From positions 124,001-188,000 of the forward strand of contig JALNZC010000002.1 of assembly GCA_023229525.1 (NCBI GenBank): DNA of 64,000 nt, written 5' to 3'. The stretch is from Bacteroidales bacterium. Lineage in GTDB: Bacteria; Bacteroidota; Bacteroidia; Bacteroidales; FEN-979. Each line of letters opens with the position of its first letter. Within the stretch, counting starts at the first letter, position 1. Positions 26,092 through 35,950 of the stretch are shown here, piece after piece. Made by a program: the position numbers and the translations under genes. The notes below the pieces were generated by a model, which saw only the letters and a list, made by a program, of their open reading frames with translations, was not told where the DNA came from and ran no database searches.

Positions 26092-27105
26092 ATGCCTCTA
26101 TTGGTGTCAATTATCACTCCAACGTATAATCACCAGACATATATCGCTGAATGTATTCAATCAGTTCTTGAACAATCTTTTTCGCAATGGGAGATGATAA
26201 TTATTGACGATGGGAGTACTGATTTTACTGTAAAAATAGCCAATGATTACGCAAGTAAAGATTCCCGGATAAATGTTATTACTCAGGAAAATATAGGCAT
26301 ATTCAGACTTTGTGAAACATACAACCGGGCGCTTGGAATTGCAGAAGGAAAATATATTGCCATTCTGGAAGGTGATGATTTTTGGGAATCTGATAAACTT
26401 GAATATCAGGTTGAAGTGCTAGAGTCGGATCCTGATATGATTTTAAGTTGGGGACAAGCGAAAAACATTAGCTCGGATAAGAAAACAGTGTATAACATCT
26501 GTCCGGATGTGAATTCTGAAGAGTTTAAATATTTTAATAACAATCCTGTCGGTGCTATCTTAAACATTCTTCTATATAAAGATAGTATTCCGGCACTGAC
26601 AGTGATGGTCCGCAAAGATGCCTTAATAAAGTTAGGCGGTTTTCTTCAGTTTAATGGAATGCCAACAATTGATATCCCGACATTATTGCAGCTTTCACTT
26701 GTTGGAAAATTCGGTTTTATCCCTCAACCTTTAGGATGTTGGCGCAATTATGCCGGACAAGCGACGAAAGTTTATCCTGCCGTTTTGATTGAAGGATATT
26801 TTAACCTTGTAAAGGAATTTCTAGCATCCAATAGTGAAAATCCATTTGTTAAAACAATAAATCCGAAAATTATTTTTTCGTTCTTTCAAAGGAAATTAAT
26901 TGTTGCTTACTCACGTGCCGGAAGATTCAAATTGATAAGAAAAGAGTTTTCTGGTGCACGGCGAGATTATATTCAGTCTATTCACCTTCCGGGAGGCGAA
27001 TATCTGTGGAAATTAAGATCTTTGACGGGATTATTATTCAGCTTGTTTCATCTCGATATTGAATGGTTTGCCCGGTTGTTAAAACGACCAACTTATAATG
27101 AATAA
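26092..27105 (+). CDS. GT2 family glycosyltransferase
   Basis: A 337-residue GT-A fold enzyme. The N-terminal VSIITPTYNHQTYIAECIQS and MIIIDDGSTD (~36-45) form the UDP-sugar-binding half, and LEGDDFW (~98) contains the DxD-like metal site. The C-terminal part carries a positively charged helix and QATKVYP motif shared with the second GT2 of the window (32152), which has exactly the same length. It probably adds a sugar to a lipid-linked O-antigen, capsule or exopolysaccharide unit. Confidence 0.88.
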   Translation: MPLLVSIITPTYNHQTYIAECIQSVLEQSFSQWEMIIIDDGSTDFTVKIANDYASKDSRINVITQENIGIFRLCETYNRALGIAEGKYIAILEGDDFWESDKLEYQVEVLESDPDMILSWGQAKNISSDKKTVYNICPDVNSEEFKYFNNNPVGAILNILLYKDSIPALTVMVRKDALIKLGGFLQFNGMPTIDIPTLLQLSLVGKFGFIPQPLGCWRNYAGQATKVYPAVLIEGYFNLVKEFLASNSENPFVKTINPKIIFSFFQRKLIVAYSRAGRFKLIRKEFSGARRDYIQSIHLPGGEYLWKLRSLTGLLFSLFHLDIEWFARLLKRPTYNE

Positions 27106-27213
27106 AATTCTCATCCTGTTAATGGTTCATATACATTTTACTCTCAATTTCTGTTGGAATATTATTAGTAGTAAGGAATAAAAAATCATTTCCTGACAAT
27201 TCTTATTTTGACC

Positions 27214-28284
27214 ATGCCAAACAAACTTATTTATATCTTTTCTAATTTATCTTCATTCGTTGAGAAGGACCTCGATATTTTTAAAACTCAGTATTCAGTT
27301 TGTTGCTTCCAGTTTCTTCCCAAACATAAATGGATGACACCATGGTTTTTTCTTAAGGAGTTGTTTTTTCTGCTTATACAGATACCATCAAATCCGATAA
27401 TTATTATTCAGTTTGGAGGATACCATTCCTTAATCCCTGTGGTGTTATCTAAAATATTTAATCGGCCATCAATAATAATCCCAGGGGGTACTGACTGTGT
27501 TTCGTTTCCTTCGATTGGCTATGGAAACCTGAGAAAACCTCTGCTTAGGTGGTTTACCCTTAAGAGTTTCAGAATGGCTTCCTTATTAATACCACCAAGC
27601 AAAGAATTGATGGAATATACCTATACTTATCAGGATTCTGATTTTCCAAAGCAGGGGTACAAGTATTTTGATTCTGCAAATGTTACACCGGTTGAAATTG
27701 TATACAATGGCATTTCAACGGATCGGTTTTACCCATATGATGGAATAGAGCGTGACAAAGTCTCATTTTTAACAATATGTTCAAACCTTGATAAAAGAAA
27801 TTACTTATTAAAAGGGATCGATTTGTTTTTTGAAGCTGCAAAAATGTTCCCTGATTTTCATTTTCTTCTTGTTGGGAAACTGTCTCCGGGTTTTCGGATA
27901 AATAAAACAGACAACCTCGTTCATCTACAATCATTACCTCATACAGATTTACCAAAATTAATGTCGGGCTTCCAATTTTATTGCCAGTTGTCATTTTCAG
28001 AAGGATTTGGAATTGCCTTAGCTGAAGCAATGGCCTGTGGTTGTGTACCGATCGTGAGTAAAGTAGGTATGATGGATCAGATTGTTGGCGACAGCGGATT
28101 CGTATTGGAAAAACATGATCCCGGTTTATTGAAACAAATTATTGAATATGCTGTTAAGGCCGATATTAAATGGCTTTCACAAAAAGCAAGAGAACAAATT
28201 GTAAAATCTTTTACTGAAGAGAAACGTTCGTTACAACTACTGAACACCATTTCTAGTCATGTAAATCATTATTCTTCGCATTAA
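27214..28284 (+). CDS. GT4-like family glycosyltransferase
   Basis: About 356 residues starting at MPNKLIYIFSN; the frame opens slightly earlier with a TTG. The C-terminal GT-B domain is clear: VEIVYNGISTDRFYP, LLVGKLSPG, LSFSEGFGIALAEAMACGCVPIVSKVGMMDQIVGDSG (EX7E-type nucleotide-sugar motif). The N-terminal acceptor domain is less conserved. It ends 26 nt before the convergent T9SS gene and is separated from the preceding GT2 by 108 nt of A+T-rich DNA without a gene. Confidence 0.85.
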   Translation: MPNKLIYIFSNLSSFVEKDLDIFKTQYSVCCFQFLPKHKWMTPWFFLKELFFLLIQIPSNPIIIIQFGGYHSLIPVVLSKIFNRPSIIIPGGTDCVSFPSIGYGNLRKPLLRWFTLKSFRMASLLIPPSKELMEYTYTYQDSDFPKQGYKYFDSANVTPVEIVYNGISTDRFYPYDGIERDKVSFLTICSNLDKRNYLLKGIDLFFEAAKMFPDFHFLLVGKLSPGFRINKTDNLVHLQSLPHTDLPKLMSGFQFYCQLSFSEGFGIALAEAMACGCVPIVSKVGMMDQIVGDSGFVLEKHDPGLLKQIIEYAVKADIKWLSQKAREQIVKSFTEEKRSLQLLNTISSHVNHYSSH

Positions 28285-28310
28285 TTTCTATTAGTGAGGT
28301 GTTGTGTCTA

Positions 28311-31300
28311 TTATCGCAGCAGAGTTACTGTTCCCTTTGTGGTATATATTTGAGCAGCGGGTTCATTAAATTGATAAGTAGCGATAAATACATAGACCCC
28401 ATCTGCACATTTCTTTCCGTTGAAAGATCCGTCCCAACCGGGTTCGATTTCATTAGTTTCATACAATTTTTCCCCCCATCTATTGTAAATCAGCATATTG
28501 AATTGTAAAACAGATTTCCCGACTGGGTGAAATGTGTCATTAAGCCCATCGTTGTTTGGTGTAAAAACATTGGGGAACCAAATTAATGGTGGACATCCGA
28601 TCATTGTTATACTGTCACCGGTATTGCATCCGTCCTTGGTGACCACAACCCAATACAGACCGGGTTCGGTTACATAATAAACCGAGTCAATGGAACCATC
28701 CTGCCACCGGTATAATCCATCCGGGACATAAGCGTTTAGTATTATAACATTGTTGCAAATAACCGAATCAACACCTAAATCAACTGGGATGCGTGTTTTA
28801 AAGGTAAGATTTGTCTTTATTATACTATCGCAGACGCGCGGACGGAAAATGGTATCGTAGTATATTCCCGGGGTTGACTGCCATGCACCACCGGCGTAAT
28901 ATTTAAAGCCATAACAAACATTTGTATCTACAACTGTTTGGGGAATTGGTGGTTTGAAAACGATGTTTATTGAATCCTTTGCTACACACTGGTTTTGAGT
29001 CACCTGAACCAAATATTTACCAGATACGATGGCAATATATACAGAATCTGTCGATCCATCCTGCCATAGATATTTTCCTCCGGGCACGTAAGCATTAAGT
29101 ACAATAATATTCCCACAAACTGTTGTATCTACTCCTAGGTCAACCGGAATACGATGTTTAAAAGTAAGATTTGTCATTATTATACTATCGCAAGCGTTTG
29201 GTCGGGGAATTGTATCATAATATGTACCAGGTTCAGATTGCCATTCACCTCCAGCATAGTACAAAGATCCAAAGCAAACAACGGTATCCACAACTGTTTG
29301 TACCATACCTGGTATAACAACAATGCTTTTACATACCGAAGTCTGGTCTGGTAATCCTTCATTGACAATAAGTTGGATGTTATAGGTCCCCGGTTCGTTG
29401 TAAGAAAAGGGCGGGGGATTGAACTGGATGGAAGAAGGAATGGAGGCATTGTTGCAAGGAGGGAAAATAATCCGGGTAAGCGTACCGTTATCACGGTTGG
29501 TGATATATGCATAAAGGGTGTCGTTCTGTCTGAAGATCTCTGAAAAACTGTGCGGGCGGGCAAGTCCCCCGATATTTCCCAGTATCGTTCCTGTGACCGT
29601 TCCTGTAATACCTGCCGGGAACGTAAGTTTGCCCAATTCACCATTCACGAGATAGTTGGTCCAGTAGCCAACAGTTGATTCACAATCACGGAGAAGGGTA
29701 AATCCGATAGCGTTGCTAAAACCGCCAGGGTTACCTAGGTTGACTCCGGTTGGAGTATTCAGCAAGGAATTCCCAAAAGTGATTCGTGCAAGGGTATTCC
29801 CACCGGCCATCACCAAGCCATACCACCCCCCATTTTCTTGTACGAGGCATATGGCACCGGGAATAGAAAAGCCGGCAATATTACCAAAATCAGTCATCAC
29901 AGGAATGTTTGACAGGCTAGACCCGAAATTGAACCTAACCATTTTATTCCCGAATGAATTGATTGCAAATCCAAGCCAGGTATTCCCTTCTTTGATGATC
30001 ACCAAACCGTGTAACATATTTAACCCTGTATAAGGAAGACTCGTCGCCGTAGGTATATTCCAGAGTGATGTGTTAAAGTTCAGCCTGACAAGTTTAGTGT
30101 CGCTGCATACAAACCCGAACCATTGTCCATTATCTTCTTTTACCTGGATACCTTCCTGGTTAAAGGTGATCTCACCAAATGTTCCCAGGTTTGTCCAGTT
30201 TACCGGGTTGTTCTTAAAACTGGTACCATGAAAATACCGTACTACACCGACACCTTGGCAACTCACAAATGAAAAACATTCTGTATTTTGTTTAACTAAA
30301 GTTAGATAGGTGGGGATATTTAAAAGATTGCCCGGATTGCCGATATTAACTCCTAATGGATTCTGATTGACATCGCCTGAACAGAAATTCCAGTACCAGG
30401 TACTACCACCTACAGTTTGATTGATAATGTTCACGCTTGCCCCGACACATATAGTATCCGCCACGGCAAAATCCGCAGTGATGTTGAAGGGTTGCGGCAA
30501 CACCACAATACTTTTGCATACCGCAGTTTGGTCGGGCATCCCTTCATTGACAATAAGCTGAATATTATAAGTCCCCGGCTCGTTATATGAAAAGGATGGT
30601 GGATTGAACAGGGTGGAAGAGGGGACTGAGGCATTGTTGCAAGGAAAGAAAATAAGCCGGGTAAGCGTATTATTATCACGATTGGTAATATATGTATACA
30701 GAGTGTCGTTCTGTCTAAAAATCTCCGAGAAACTATGCGGACGGGCAAGTCCCCCGATATTTCCCAGTACTGTTCCCGTAACGGTTCCTGTAATACCTGC
30801 CGGGAATGTGAGTTTGCCCAACTCGCCATTCACAAGATAGTTTGTCCAATAACCAATTGTCGATTCGCAATCACGGAGTAAGGTCAGTCCACCCGCAAAA
30901 TATAAACCTCCGGGATTACCAAGGTTTATACCGGTTGGATAATTTAACAAGGAATTTCCAAAGGTAATCCGCGAAAGGGTATTGTCAGCTGCCAATACTA
31001 GGGCGTACCAATTGAAGTTTTCCTCTACAAGACAGATAGCACCTGGGGAAGAAAAACCAGCAATATTTCCGAAATCAGTCATGACCGGAAGATTTGCAAG
31101 GCTGGTCCCGAAATTGAATCGCACCATCTTGTTCCCGTTTGCACAGGTTGCAAAACCAAGCCAGGTAGTGCCTTCCTTTATCATCGCAAATCCGTGCAGC
31201 ATGTTCAGCCCGCTAAAGAGGAGATCATTGGCCGTTGGGGTATTCCACAACGAAGCGCCGAAGTTCAACCTTACAAGTTTGTCGTCGCTGCATACAAACC

Positions 31301-31778
31301 CAAACCATTGACCATTGTCCTCCTTCACCTGTATCCCTTCCTGGTTGATAGAAATCGTTCCAAAGTCACCCAAGTTGGTACACGAGACAGGATTGTTTTT
31401 AAAACTCGCCCCATGAAAATACCTAATTATACCGGTTCCCTGGCAACTGATGAAGGAGAAGCATTCATTACCTTGTTTAACAAGTGTAATATAGGTTGGA
31501 ACAGATAGTAACCCTCCGGGATTTCCAATGTTTATACCTTCAGGGTTGTAGTTGATGTTGCCCGAACAGAAGTTCCAATAGTAAGTGCTTCCGTTCGTGG
31601 TTGTATTCGTTATTGTAATGGGTGATCCAACATAAGCTGTGTCGGGACACAGAAAGTCTACAGTAGGAAATGGAATAGCTGTCTTGGACCAAAGAAGAGT
31701 AGGAGGCAGGGTGGCACACAATGAACCCAACAATTGCCACATAAATATTTTAAGATCTTTTATTCGTTTGTATTTCAT
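28311..31778 (-). CDS. large repeat-containing surface protein with T9SS type B (gliding motility-associated) C-terminal domain
   Basis: 1155 residues. A signal-peptide-like N-terminus precedes two long tandem copies (~residues 40-430 and 430-830) of a seven-bladed-propeller-like module rich in GxxWxGFxCxDxxLVRLNFG-type strands, each containing a PKD-like end (FSYNEPGTYNIQLIVNEG). Two further tandem ~95-residue modules (YYAGGxWQSxPGxYYDTI...DLGVD) follow. The C-terminus WFPNVFTPNNDGLNDTF...YNRWGEKLYE...GWDGSFNGK is the type B sorting domain recognised by the type IX system. It splits the polysaccharide block and is convergent with the GT4 gene. Cell-surface attachment or adhesion is inferred. 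Confidence 0.88.
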   Translation of the reverse strand: MKYKRIKDLKIFMWQLLGSLCATLPPTLLWSKTAIPFPTVDFLCPDTAYVGSPITITNTTTNGSTYYWNFCSGNINYNPEGINIGNPGGLLSVPTYITLVKQGNECFSFISCQGTGIIRYFHGASFKNNPVSCTNLGDFGTISINQEGIQVKEDNGQWFGFVCSDDKLVRLNFGASLWNTPTANDLLFSGLNMLHGFAMIKEGTTWLGFATCANGNKMVRFNFGTSLANLPVMTDFGNIAGFSSPGAICLVEENFNWYALVLAADNTLSRITFGNSLLNYPTGINLGNPGGLYFAGGLTLLRDCESTIGYWTNYLVNGELGKLTFPAGITGTVTGTVLGNIGGLARPHSFSEIFRQNDTLYTYITNRDNNTLTRLIFFPCNNASVPSSTLFNPPSFSYNEPGTYNIQLIVNEGMPDQTAVCKSIVVLPQPFNITADFAVADTICVGASVNIINQTVGGSTWYWNFCSGDVNQNPLGVNIGNPGNLLNIPTYLTLVKQNTECFSFVSCQGVGVVRYFHGTSFKNNPVNWTNLGTFGEITFNQEGIQVKEDNGQWFGFVCSDTKLVRLNFNTSLWNIPTATSLPYTGLNMLHGLVIIKEGNTWLGFAINSFGNKMVRFNFGSSLSNIPVMTDFGNIAGFSIPGAICLVQENGGWYGLVMAGGNTLARITFGNSLLNTPTGVNLGNPGGFSNAIGFTLLRDCESTVGYWTNYLVNGELGKLTFPAGITGTVTGTILGNIGGLARPHSFSEIFRQNDTLYAYITNRDNGTLTRIIFPPCNNASIPSSIQFNPPPFSYNEPGTYNIQLIVNEGLPDQTSVCKSIVVIPGMVQTVVDTVVCFGSLYYAGGEWQSEPGTYYDTIPRPNACDSIIMTNLTFKHRIPVDLGVDTTVCGNIIVLNAYVPGGKYLWQDGSTDSVYIAIVSGKYLVQVTQNQCVAKDSINIVFKPPIPQTVVDTNVCYGFKYYAGGAWQSTPGIYYDTIFRPRVCDSIIKTNLTFKTRIPVDLGVDSVICNNVIILNAYVPDGLYRWQDGSIDSVYYVTEPGLYWVVVTKDGCNTGDSITMIGCPPLIWFPNVFTPNNDGLNDTFHPVGKSVLQFNMLIYNRWGEKLYETNEIEPGWDGSFNGKKCADGVYVFIATYQFNEPAAQIYTTKGTVTLLR

Positions 31779-31788
31779 ACTAAATTTC

Positions 31789-31796
31789 CAAATATA
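31789..31796 (-). promoter_or_regulatory. -7 box of the type B T9SS gene (TATATTTG)
   Basis: TATATTTG on the minus strand, 10 nt upstream of the ATG at 31778, matches the TAnnTTTG consensus and implies a very short leader. Confidence 0.45.
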
Positions 31797-31871
31797 GAAT
31801 TAAAAGGAAAAACCATTCATTAAAGGATACTCGCACATTAAATGGCTGTCCCGTTCTCCCACAACCTTTTC

Positions 31872-31889
31872 AAATCTGATATCAGATTT
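31872..31889. promoter_or_regulatory. perfect 18-bp palindrome
   Basis: AAATCTGATATCAGATTT is self-complementary over its full length. Its place between two divergent promoters suggests a dimeric repressor site; no regulator is encoded nearby. Inferred only. Confidence 0.4.
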
Positions 31890-32058
31890 ATTATGATGAT
31901 GTTATTCACAAAGTAAAAGTAATTATTTTTTTAATCCCGGAATGTAAAAATCAAAAATTCAAAATAGGGGGATATAACATATTCTAATTGAGTTCAGATG
32001 TATAAGAACGGGGATTCATCTCAATTGCAATATCCACAAAATCACTCAGATTCGCAGT

Positions 32059-32092
32059 TTTGATGGTTGATAAATGGAATTGTTTACCTTTG
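32059..32092 (+). promoter_or_regulatory. promoter of the GT2-flippase pair
   Basis: TTTG at 32059-32062 and TACCTTTG at 32085-32092, 22 nt apart, resemble the Bacteroidetes -33/-7 pair. The GT2 start is 60 nt downstream. Confidence 0.45.
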
Positions 32093-32151
32093 GTCACATG
32101 GTCGATTTAAAATACGTTGAATTCGCCACTAAGGCAAAATTGCGCTAGGAT

Positions 32152-33165
32152 ATGCCTGCATTCACCATTTTAACCACTACTTTTAATCACCAGAAGTATC
32201 TTGGAGCGTGCATTGCCTCTGTCCGTGCCCAGACATTCCCCGACTGGGAAATGATCATTCTCGACGATGGAAGTACTGACGGCACCAGGGATATTGCCCG
32301 GCAATGGGAAGAAAAAGATAGCCGGATCCACTTTTACCGACAGGAAAACCAGGGGATTGTAACCCAGACGGGAACCAATAACAAGGGACTCTCCATCTCA
32401 CGCGGCAGATACATTTCCATCATGAAGGGCGATGACCTTTGGGAACCTCAAAAACTCCACCGGCAATATATAGTTATGGAGGAAGATCCGGAGGTCGTGG
32501 TGACCTGGGGGCGTACCCGGGCGTTTCTTGCCGAAACATTGAAGATCCAGAACATTTCACCCGCAGAAGACATCACAATTCCCCTTACTTGGCGGAACCG
32601 GCCAACCGGCATAATCCTGAATGCATTGTACCTCGAAAATATGATCCCGGCGGTTACTATCACTATCCGGAAAACGGCGCTCGAAGCTATCGGTGGATTC
32701 AAACAAGTGCCTGATTTTCCAACCACCGATCTGCCAACACTCGCCGATCTTGCCCTCCAGGGAGCGTTTTTCTTCGATGACCATGTCCTAGGTCAGTGGC
32801 GGTTATACAGCAACCAGGCAACAAAAACGTACCCCGTCAAAATAGTTCACCAACGACGGAAATTTGTCCTGGATCATATCGCTTCACTTGATCCTGCCGT
32901 CAAAAGAAATGTGACCCTTACCACCGGAAAGATAAACCGACATTTTAAAAACCAGTTAATGATTGCTTATACAACTTCCGGCCGTTACCGGTTAATTCGC
33001 GGTGAGTTCACCGATGCAAGGAAGGATTATCTGAAGGCGATATTCTATCCTTTGATTGGAAATCCAGGGTGGCGGTTACGCGCAATAATCGGGTACCTTT
33101 ACAGTTTATTTCATTGGAACGTGAAAGGATTCTCCCGCAAACTTGATAAGGTATCATACAAATAA
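32152..33165 (+). CDS. GT2 family glycosyltransferase (paralogue of the 26092 gene)
   Basis: 337 residues with FTILTTTFNHQKYLGACIAS, MIILDDGSTDGTRD (~37-50) and MKGDDLWEPQKL (~98), the GT-A nucleotide-sugar and metal-binding elements. It has the same length and the same order of segments as the GT2 at 26092, including FQATKTYP-like (QATKTYP) and the C-terminal GRYRLIRGEFTDARKDYLKAI. The two are therefore paralogues from an ancient duplication, with this copy clearly richer in G+C. It is followed 3 nt later by the flippase gene, so the two form an operon for polymer-unit assembly and export. Confidence 0.88.
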   Translation: MPAFTILTTTFNHQKYLGACIASVRAQTFPDWEMIILDDGSTDGTRDIARQWEEKDSRIHFYRQENQGIVTQTGTNNKGLSISRGRYISIMKGDDLWEPQKLHRQYIVMEEDPEVVVTWGRTRAFLAETLKIQNISPAEDITIPLTWRNRPTGIILNALYLENMIPAVTITIRKTALEAIGGFKQVPDFPTTDLPTLADLALQGAFFFDDHVLGQWRLYSNQATKTYPVKIVHQRRKFVLDHIASLDPAVKRNVTLTTGKINRHFKNQLMIAYTTSGRYRLIRGEFTDARKDYLKAIFYPLIGNPGWRLRAIIGYLYSLFHWNVKGFSRKLDKVSYK

Positions 33166-33168
33166 TGC

Positions 33169-34620
33169 ATGATCTCCAGACAATTTTTTAAATCTTCCAT
33201 TATATATTCACTGGTCGGTGCACTGCCTTATACAACAGGCGTGATCCTGATCCCGTTCTTTACTAGCAGACTTACCCCGGAGCAGTTTGGTGTAAATGCC
33301 CTGTACCTCACCTTTATGTATTTCGTACAGGTTCTTTCCACTTTCGGACTCGATACTTATATTGGGATCAATTATTTTGAACACAAAGACGACAAACGGC
33401 GCCTTCGTGAATTTATCGGTACCGTACTCATGGTTCTGATTGTGATTGCCACCCTGATGACATTTTTATTGTTTATCAGCGGAAACGCCATATTCCACCT
33501 GGTTTTCAGCGAATCAACAGTCATGCAGTTCTTCCCTTTCGGATTGATCACTGTTTTTTCAGCTTTTTTCAACGGGGTGTTCAAGTCTTACTCGAGTCTG
33601 TTGATAAACCAGCAACGCCCTGAACGGTTTTTCTGGCTGAATTTATCGAATTTCGTTTTGACCCTTGGGGCCTCCCTTGTCCTCTTGTACCAGTTTCCTT
33701 ATACACTTTATGGTCCGATCGTTGGTCGCCTGATCCCGGCCATTGTATCGGGGTTATTGTCAGTATTGATGATCCTGCGGGAATTCGGGATTACTTTCCG
33801 CCGTGATTTCCTGCATGGAATGTGGTTCTTCTGTGCTCCAATGGTCGTTTATGCCGTCATGGTTTGGATTGTCAATTATATCGATCGTTATGTGATCGTT
33901 CATTTCATGGTCAATCCAACTTATGTGGGGATTTTCGATATAGCGGTAAAGCTGACCCTCGGAATTGAGTTATTACAGGTAGGGCTGGCCAATACCATGC
34001 ATCCGAAGATTTATACGATCTGGAAGGACGGCAATCTGAATGAGAGCACTCCCGAAGTGAACCGCTATTACAACGGAATTACCGCCATCACTTTGCTTGT
34101 TATTCCCATGGTGGTCATTGCGATTCCGTTGCTGGTCCCGTTAGTGATTAAAAATCCCCTTTATTACCAAGGATTTGCTTTCCTGATGATATTAACTCTT
34201 GGTTTTGCCACCCGGCCTTGGTTCTATCTATACCTTGCACCGCTCTTTTTTTTCAAGAAAACAAAAGTATTGCCCAAAGTATTTTTCATTTCGGCTGCTT
34301 TCCAGGTGATCGTCAGCAGTTTGCTGGTTTGGAAATTCGGATTGATGGGGGCGGTGTGGTCGAATTTCCTGGTAAAACCGGTTCAGGCTTTATTCCTGTA
34401 TTTCGAGAGCCGGAAAATATTCCGGTTCAAATTGAATAACTGGAAAATCTTTTATCTCCCTTTTATCTTTATCGCTGTTGTGATTGTTTGTCAGTTTTTC
34501 ACCAACGAACGGAATCTGCTGTGGATTGCCACAGGCCAGTTGGTTTTGAGCTCTATTATGGTTTTCTTTACCTACCGGAAGGAGTTGGTGTCATTATTCC
34601 TGCAACTATTCCGGCGCTAA
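33169..34620 (+). CDS. Wzx-like polysaccharide flippase (MOP superfamily)
   Basis: A 483-residue protein with about 12-14 hydrophobic helices throughout, beginning SSIIYSLVGALPYTTGVILIPFF, the typical entry of the polysaccharide-export/PST family. Members flip undecaprenyl-linked oligosaccharide units across the inner membrane. The NYIDRYVIVHFM segment (~245) matches the conserved mid-protein loop of the family. Substrate cannot be read from sequence. It closes the GT block; the DNA immediately after its stop is a composite repeat element. Confidence 0.88.
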   Translation: MISRQFFKSSIIYSLVGALPYTTGVILIPFFTSRLTPEQFGVNALYLTFMYFVQVLSTFGLDTYIGINYFEHKDDKRRLREFIGTVLMVLIVIATLMTFLLFISGNAIFHLVFSESTVMQFFPFGLITVFSAFFNGVFKSYSSLLINQQRPERFFWLNLSNFVLTLGASLVLLYQFPYTLYGPIVGRLIPAIVSGLLSVLMILREFGITFRRDFLHGMWFFCAPMVVYAVMVWIVNYIDRYVIVHFMVNPTYVGIFDIAVKLTLGIELLQVGLANTMHPKIYTIWKDGNLNESTPEVNRYYNGITAITLLVIPMVVIAIPLLVPLVIKNPLYYQGFAFLMILTLGFATRPWFYLYLAPLFFFKKTKVLPKVFFISAAFQVIVSSLLVWKFGLMGAVWSNFLVKPVQALFLYFESRKIFRFKLNNWKIFYLPFIFIAVVIVCQFFTNERNLLWIATGQLVLSSIMVFFTYRKELVSLFLQLFRR

Positions 34621-34630
34621 AAATTGGGAC

Positions 34631-34950
34631 TCTAGTGGAAACTCCGGTAAGGATATCACATCGCAGCTGCGTCTTGAGCCGCACAACCATACCGTACAAC
34701 CGAATCTCACGCCAAGGCGGGTTCTTGAATTACGAATGAGGAATTAGGAATGATGAGTCAATTAATATTTACGAATTGTCTAAGAGAACGTACTATTGTG
34801 AATCCAAAATTTCCAAATTCTTAATTGTATTTTATCCAGTATCCAGCATCCAACATCCTGCATAGTGCATCGTGCATCTTGCATCGGGAGCGAAGCGACC
34901 TTATCTGCGAACGAAGTGAGCTCATTATGAGCGTAGCGAACTTTCATCCC
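34631..34950 (+). repeat. composite repeat element, copy A (long interspersed repeat plus heptamers)
   Basis: 34640-34730 carries the long-repeat core (ACTCCGGT, GCAGCTGCGTC, TTGAGCCGCACAACCATACC). After ~90 nt of A+T-rich DNA come heptamers (TATCCAGTATCCAGCATCC, 34833 on) and words GGGAGCGAAGCGACC, GCGAACGAAGTGAGCTC and GAGCGTAGCGAAC. The region fills the gap to the YihY gene and contains its stop codon. No gene is seen. Confidence 0.8.
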
Positions 34951-35870
34951 CGTTTTGCATGGAAAATCGAGGCATTGAGCTCAAAACCAATCAGGAGGCT
35001 TATGGAATTGATATAGATCCAAACCAGTACGATCATTAGGGTTGCAAGGGATCCATAAATGGCATTGTATCTGGAAAAATTATCGACATAAAAATTGAAA
35101 CCAAGGGTTGTGATCAGGATCAGCAGGGTGGCGAGCATAGATCCGGCTGAAATGAATCGAAAATGTTTACGGCGGGCCGGAGCAAGGTAATAAACAATGG
35201 AAATGGCCATCAACAGTAATAAAAGAATGATCAGCCAGCGCAGAATTTCCAATACCGTAACGAGGAAAAAGCTGTTATCAATACTATCCGACAATATCCA
35301 CCGCAGTAATTCCGAACCAAAAGTGATCAATCCAATGGCGATAATCAGCAGGAAACTGATAATGAAAACAATAAATGATGACATTAAATATTGTTTAACG
35401 CTGGAACGGGTTTCCAGGTCGTGGTAAGTGTTGTTAAAAGCATCGATAAGGCTGTTAACTCCATTGGTCGAAAAATAGAGGGTCAGGATCAGGTTGATGA
35501 TCAACAGGCTGCTCCGTGGCCTGGTCACAATGTCAATTATTGTCCCTTTAACAGTTTCGTAAGTGGTACCAGGCAGGAAATCCTTAATCAGTAACAATAA
35601 CGATTGCTGGAAATTTTCGATGGGTATGAATGGAATGATACTAAACAAAAAAATCAGGAACGGAAAGATAGCCAGAAATAATGAAAATGAAATCGCTGCT
35701 GCACGGGTCGTGATATAACCCTGCGACAGACCATTGTAAAAAAAAATGGTGACATCGTATAGCGAAACACCTTCGAATCCCGGTAGCACGATCCTCTTTG
35801 AATGGCGTAAAACCCGGACCAAAAGGGGAAATGCCAGAATTTTATCGATTAACGATGATTTAAAACTCAA
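34944..35870 (-). CDS. YihY/BrkB family inner-membrane protein
   Basis: 308 residues with about six transmembrane helices. The segment GYITTRAAAISFSLFLAIFPFL (~72-94) and the C-terminal YNAIYGSLATLMIVLVWIYI (~268-287) are the conserved YihY (formerly ribonuclease BN) signatures; FLPGTTYETVKG (~125) is also typical. Function is unknown; the family is no longer regarded as RNase BN. Its stop lies at the edge of a repeat element (ACTTTCATCC). Confidence 0.9.
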   Translation of the reverse strand: MSFKSSLIDKILAFPLLVRVLRHSKRIVLPGFEGVSLYDVTIFFYNGLSQGYITTRAAAISFSLFLAIFPFLIFLFSIIPFIPIENFQQSLLLLIKDFLPGTTYETVKGTIIDIVTRPRSSLLIINLILTLYFSTNGVNSLIDAFNNTYHDLETRSSVKQYLMSSFIVFIISFLLIIAIGLITFGSELLRWILSDSIDNSFFLVTVLEILRWLIILLLLLMAISIVYYLAPARRKHFRFISAGSMLATLLILITTLGFNFYVDNFSRYNAIYGSLATLMIVLVWIYINSISLLIGFELNASIFHAKRG

Positions 35871-35950
35871 AATGACTAAATCTGTGTTTTAAAAATATTT
35901 TTAAGAAATATCAGCATTAAGTGCTCAGTATTCGGAATCCAGAACCCCGC

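Larger units (their letters stand above)
31779..32151. other. 373-nt divergent intergenic region
   Basis: A+T-rich region between the T9SS gene and the second GT2. It holds the T9SS -7 box, a perfect 18-bp palindrome (31872-31889) and the GT2 promoter (32059-32092). No open frame of note and, unusually for this window, no heptamer array. Confidence 0.6.
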
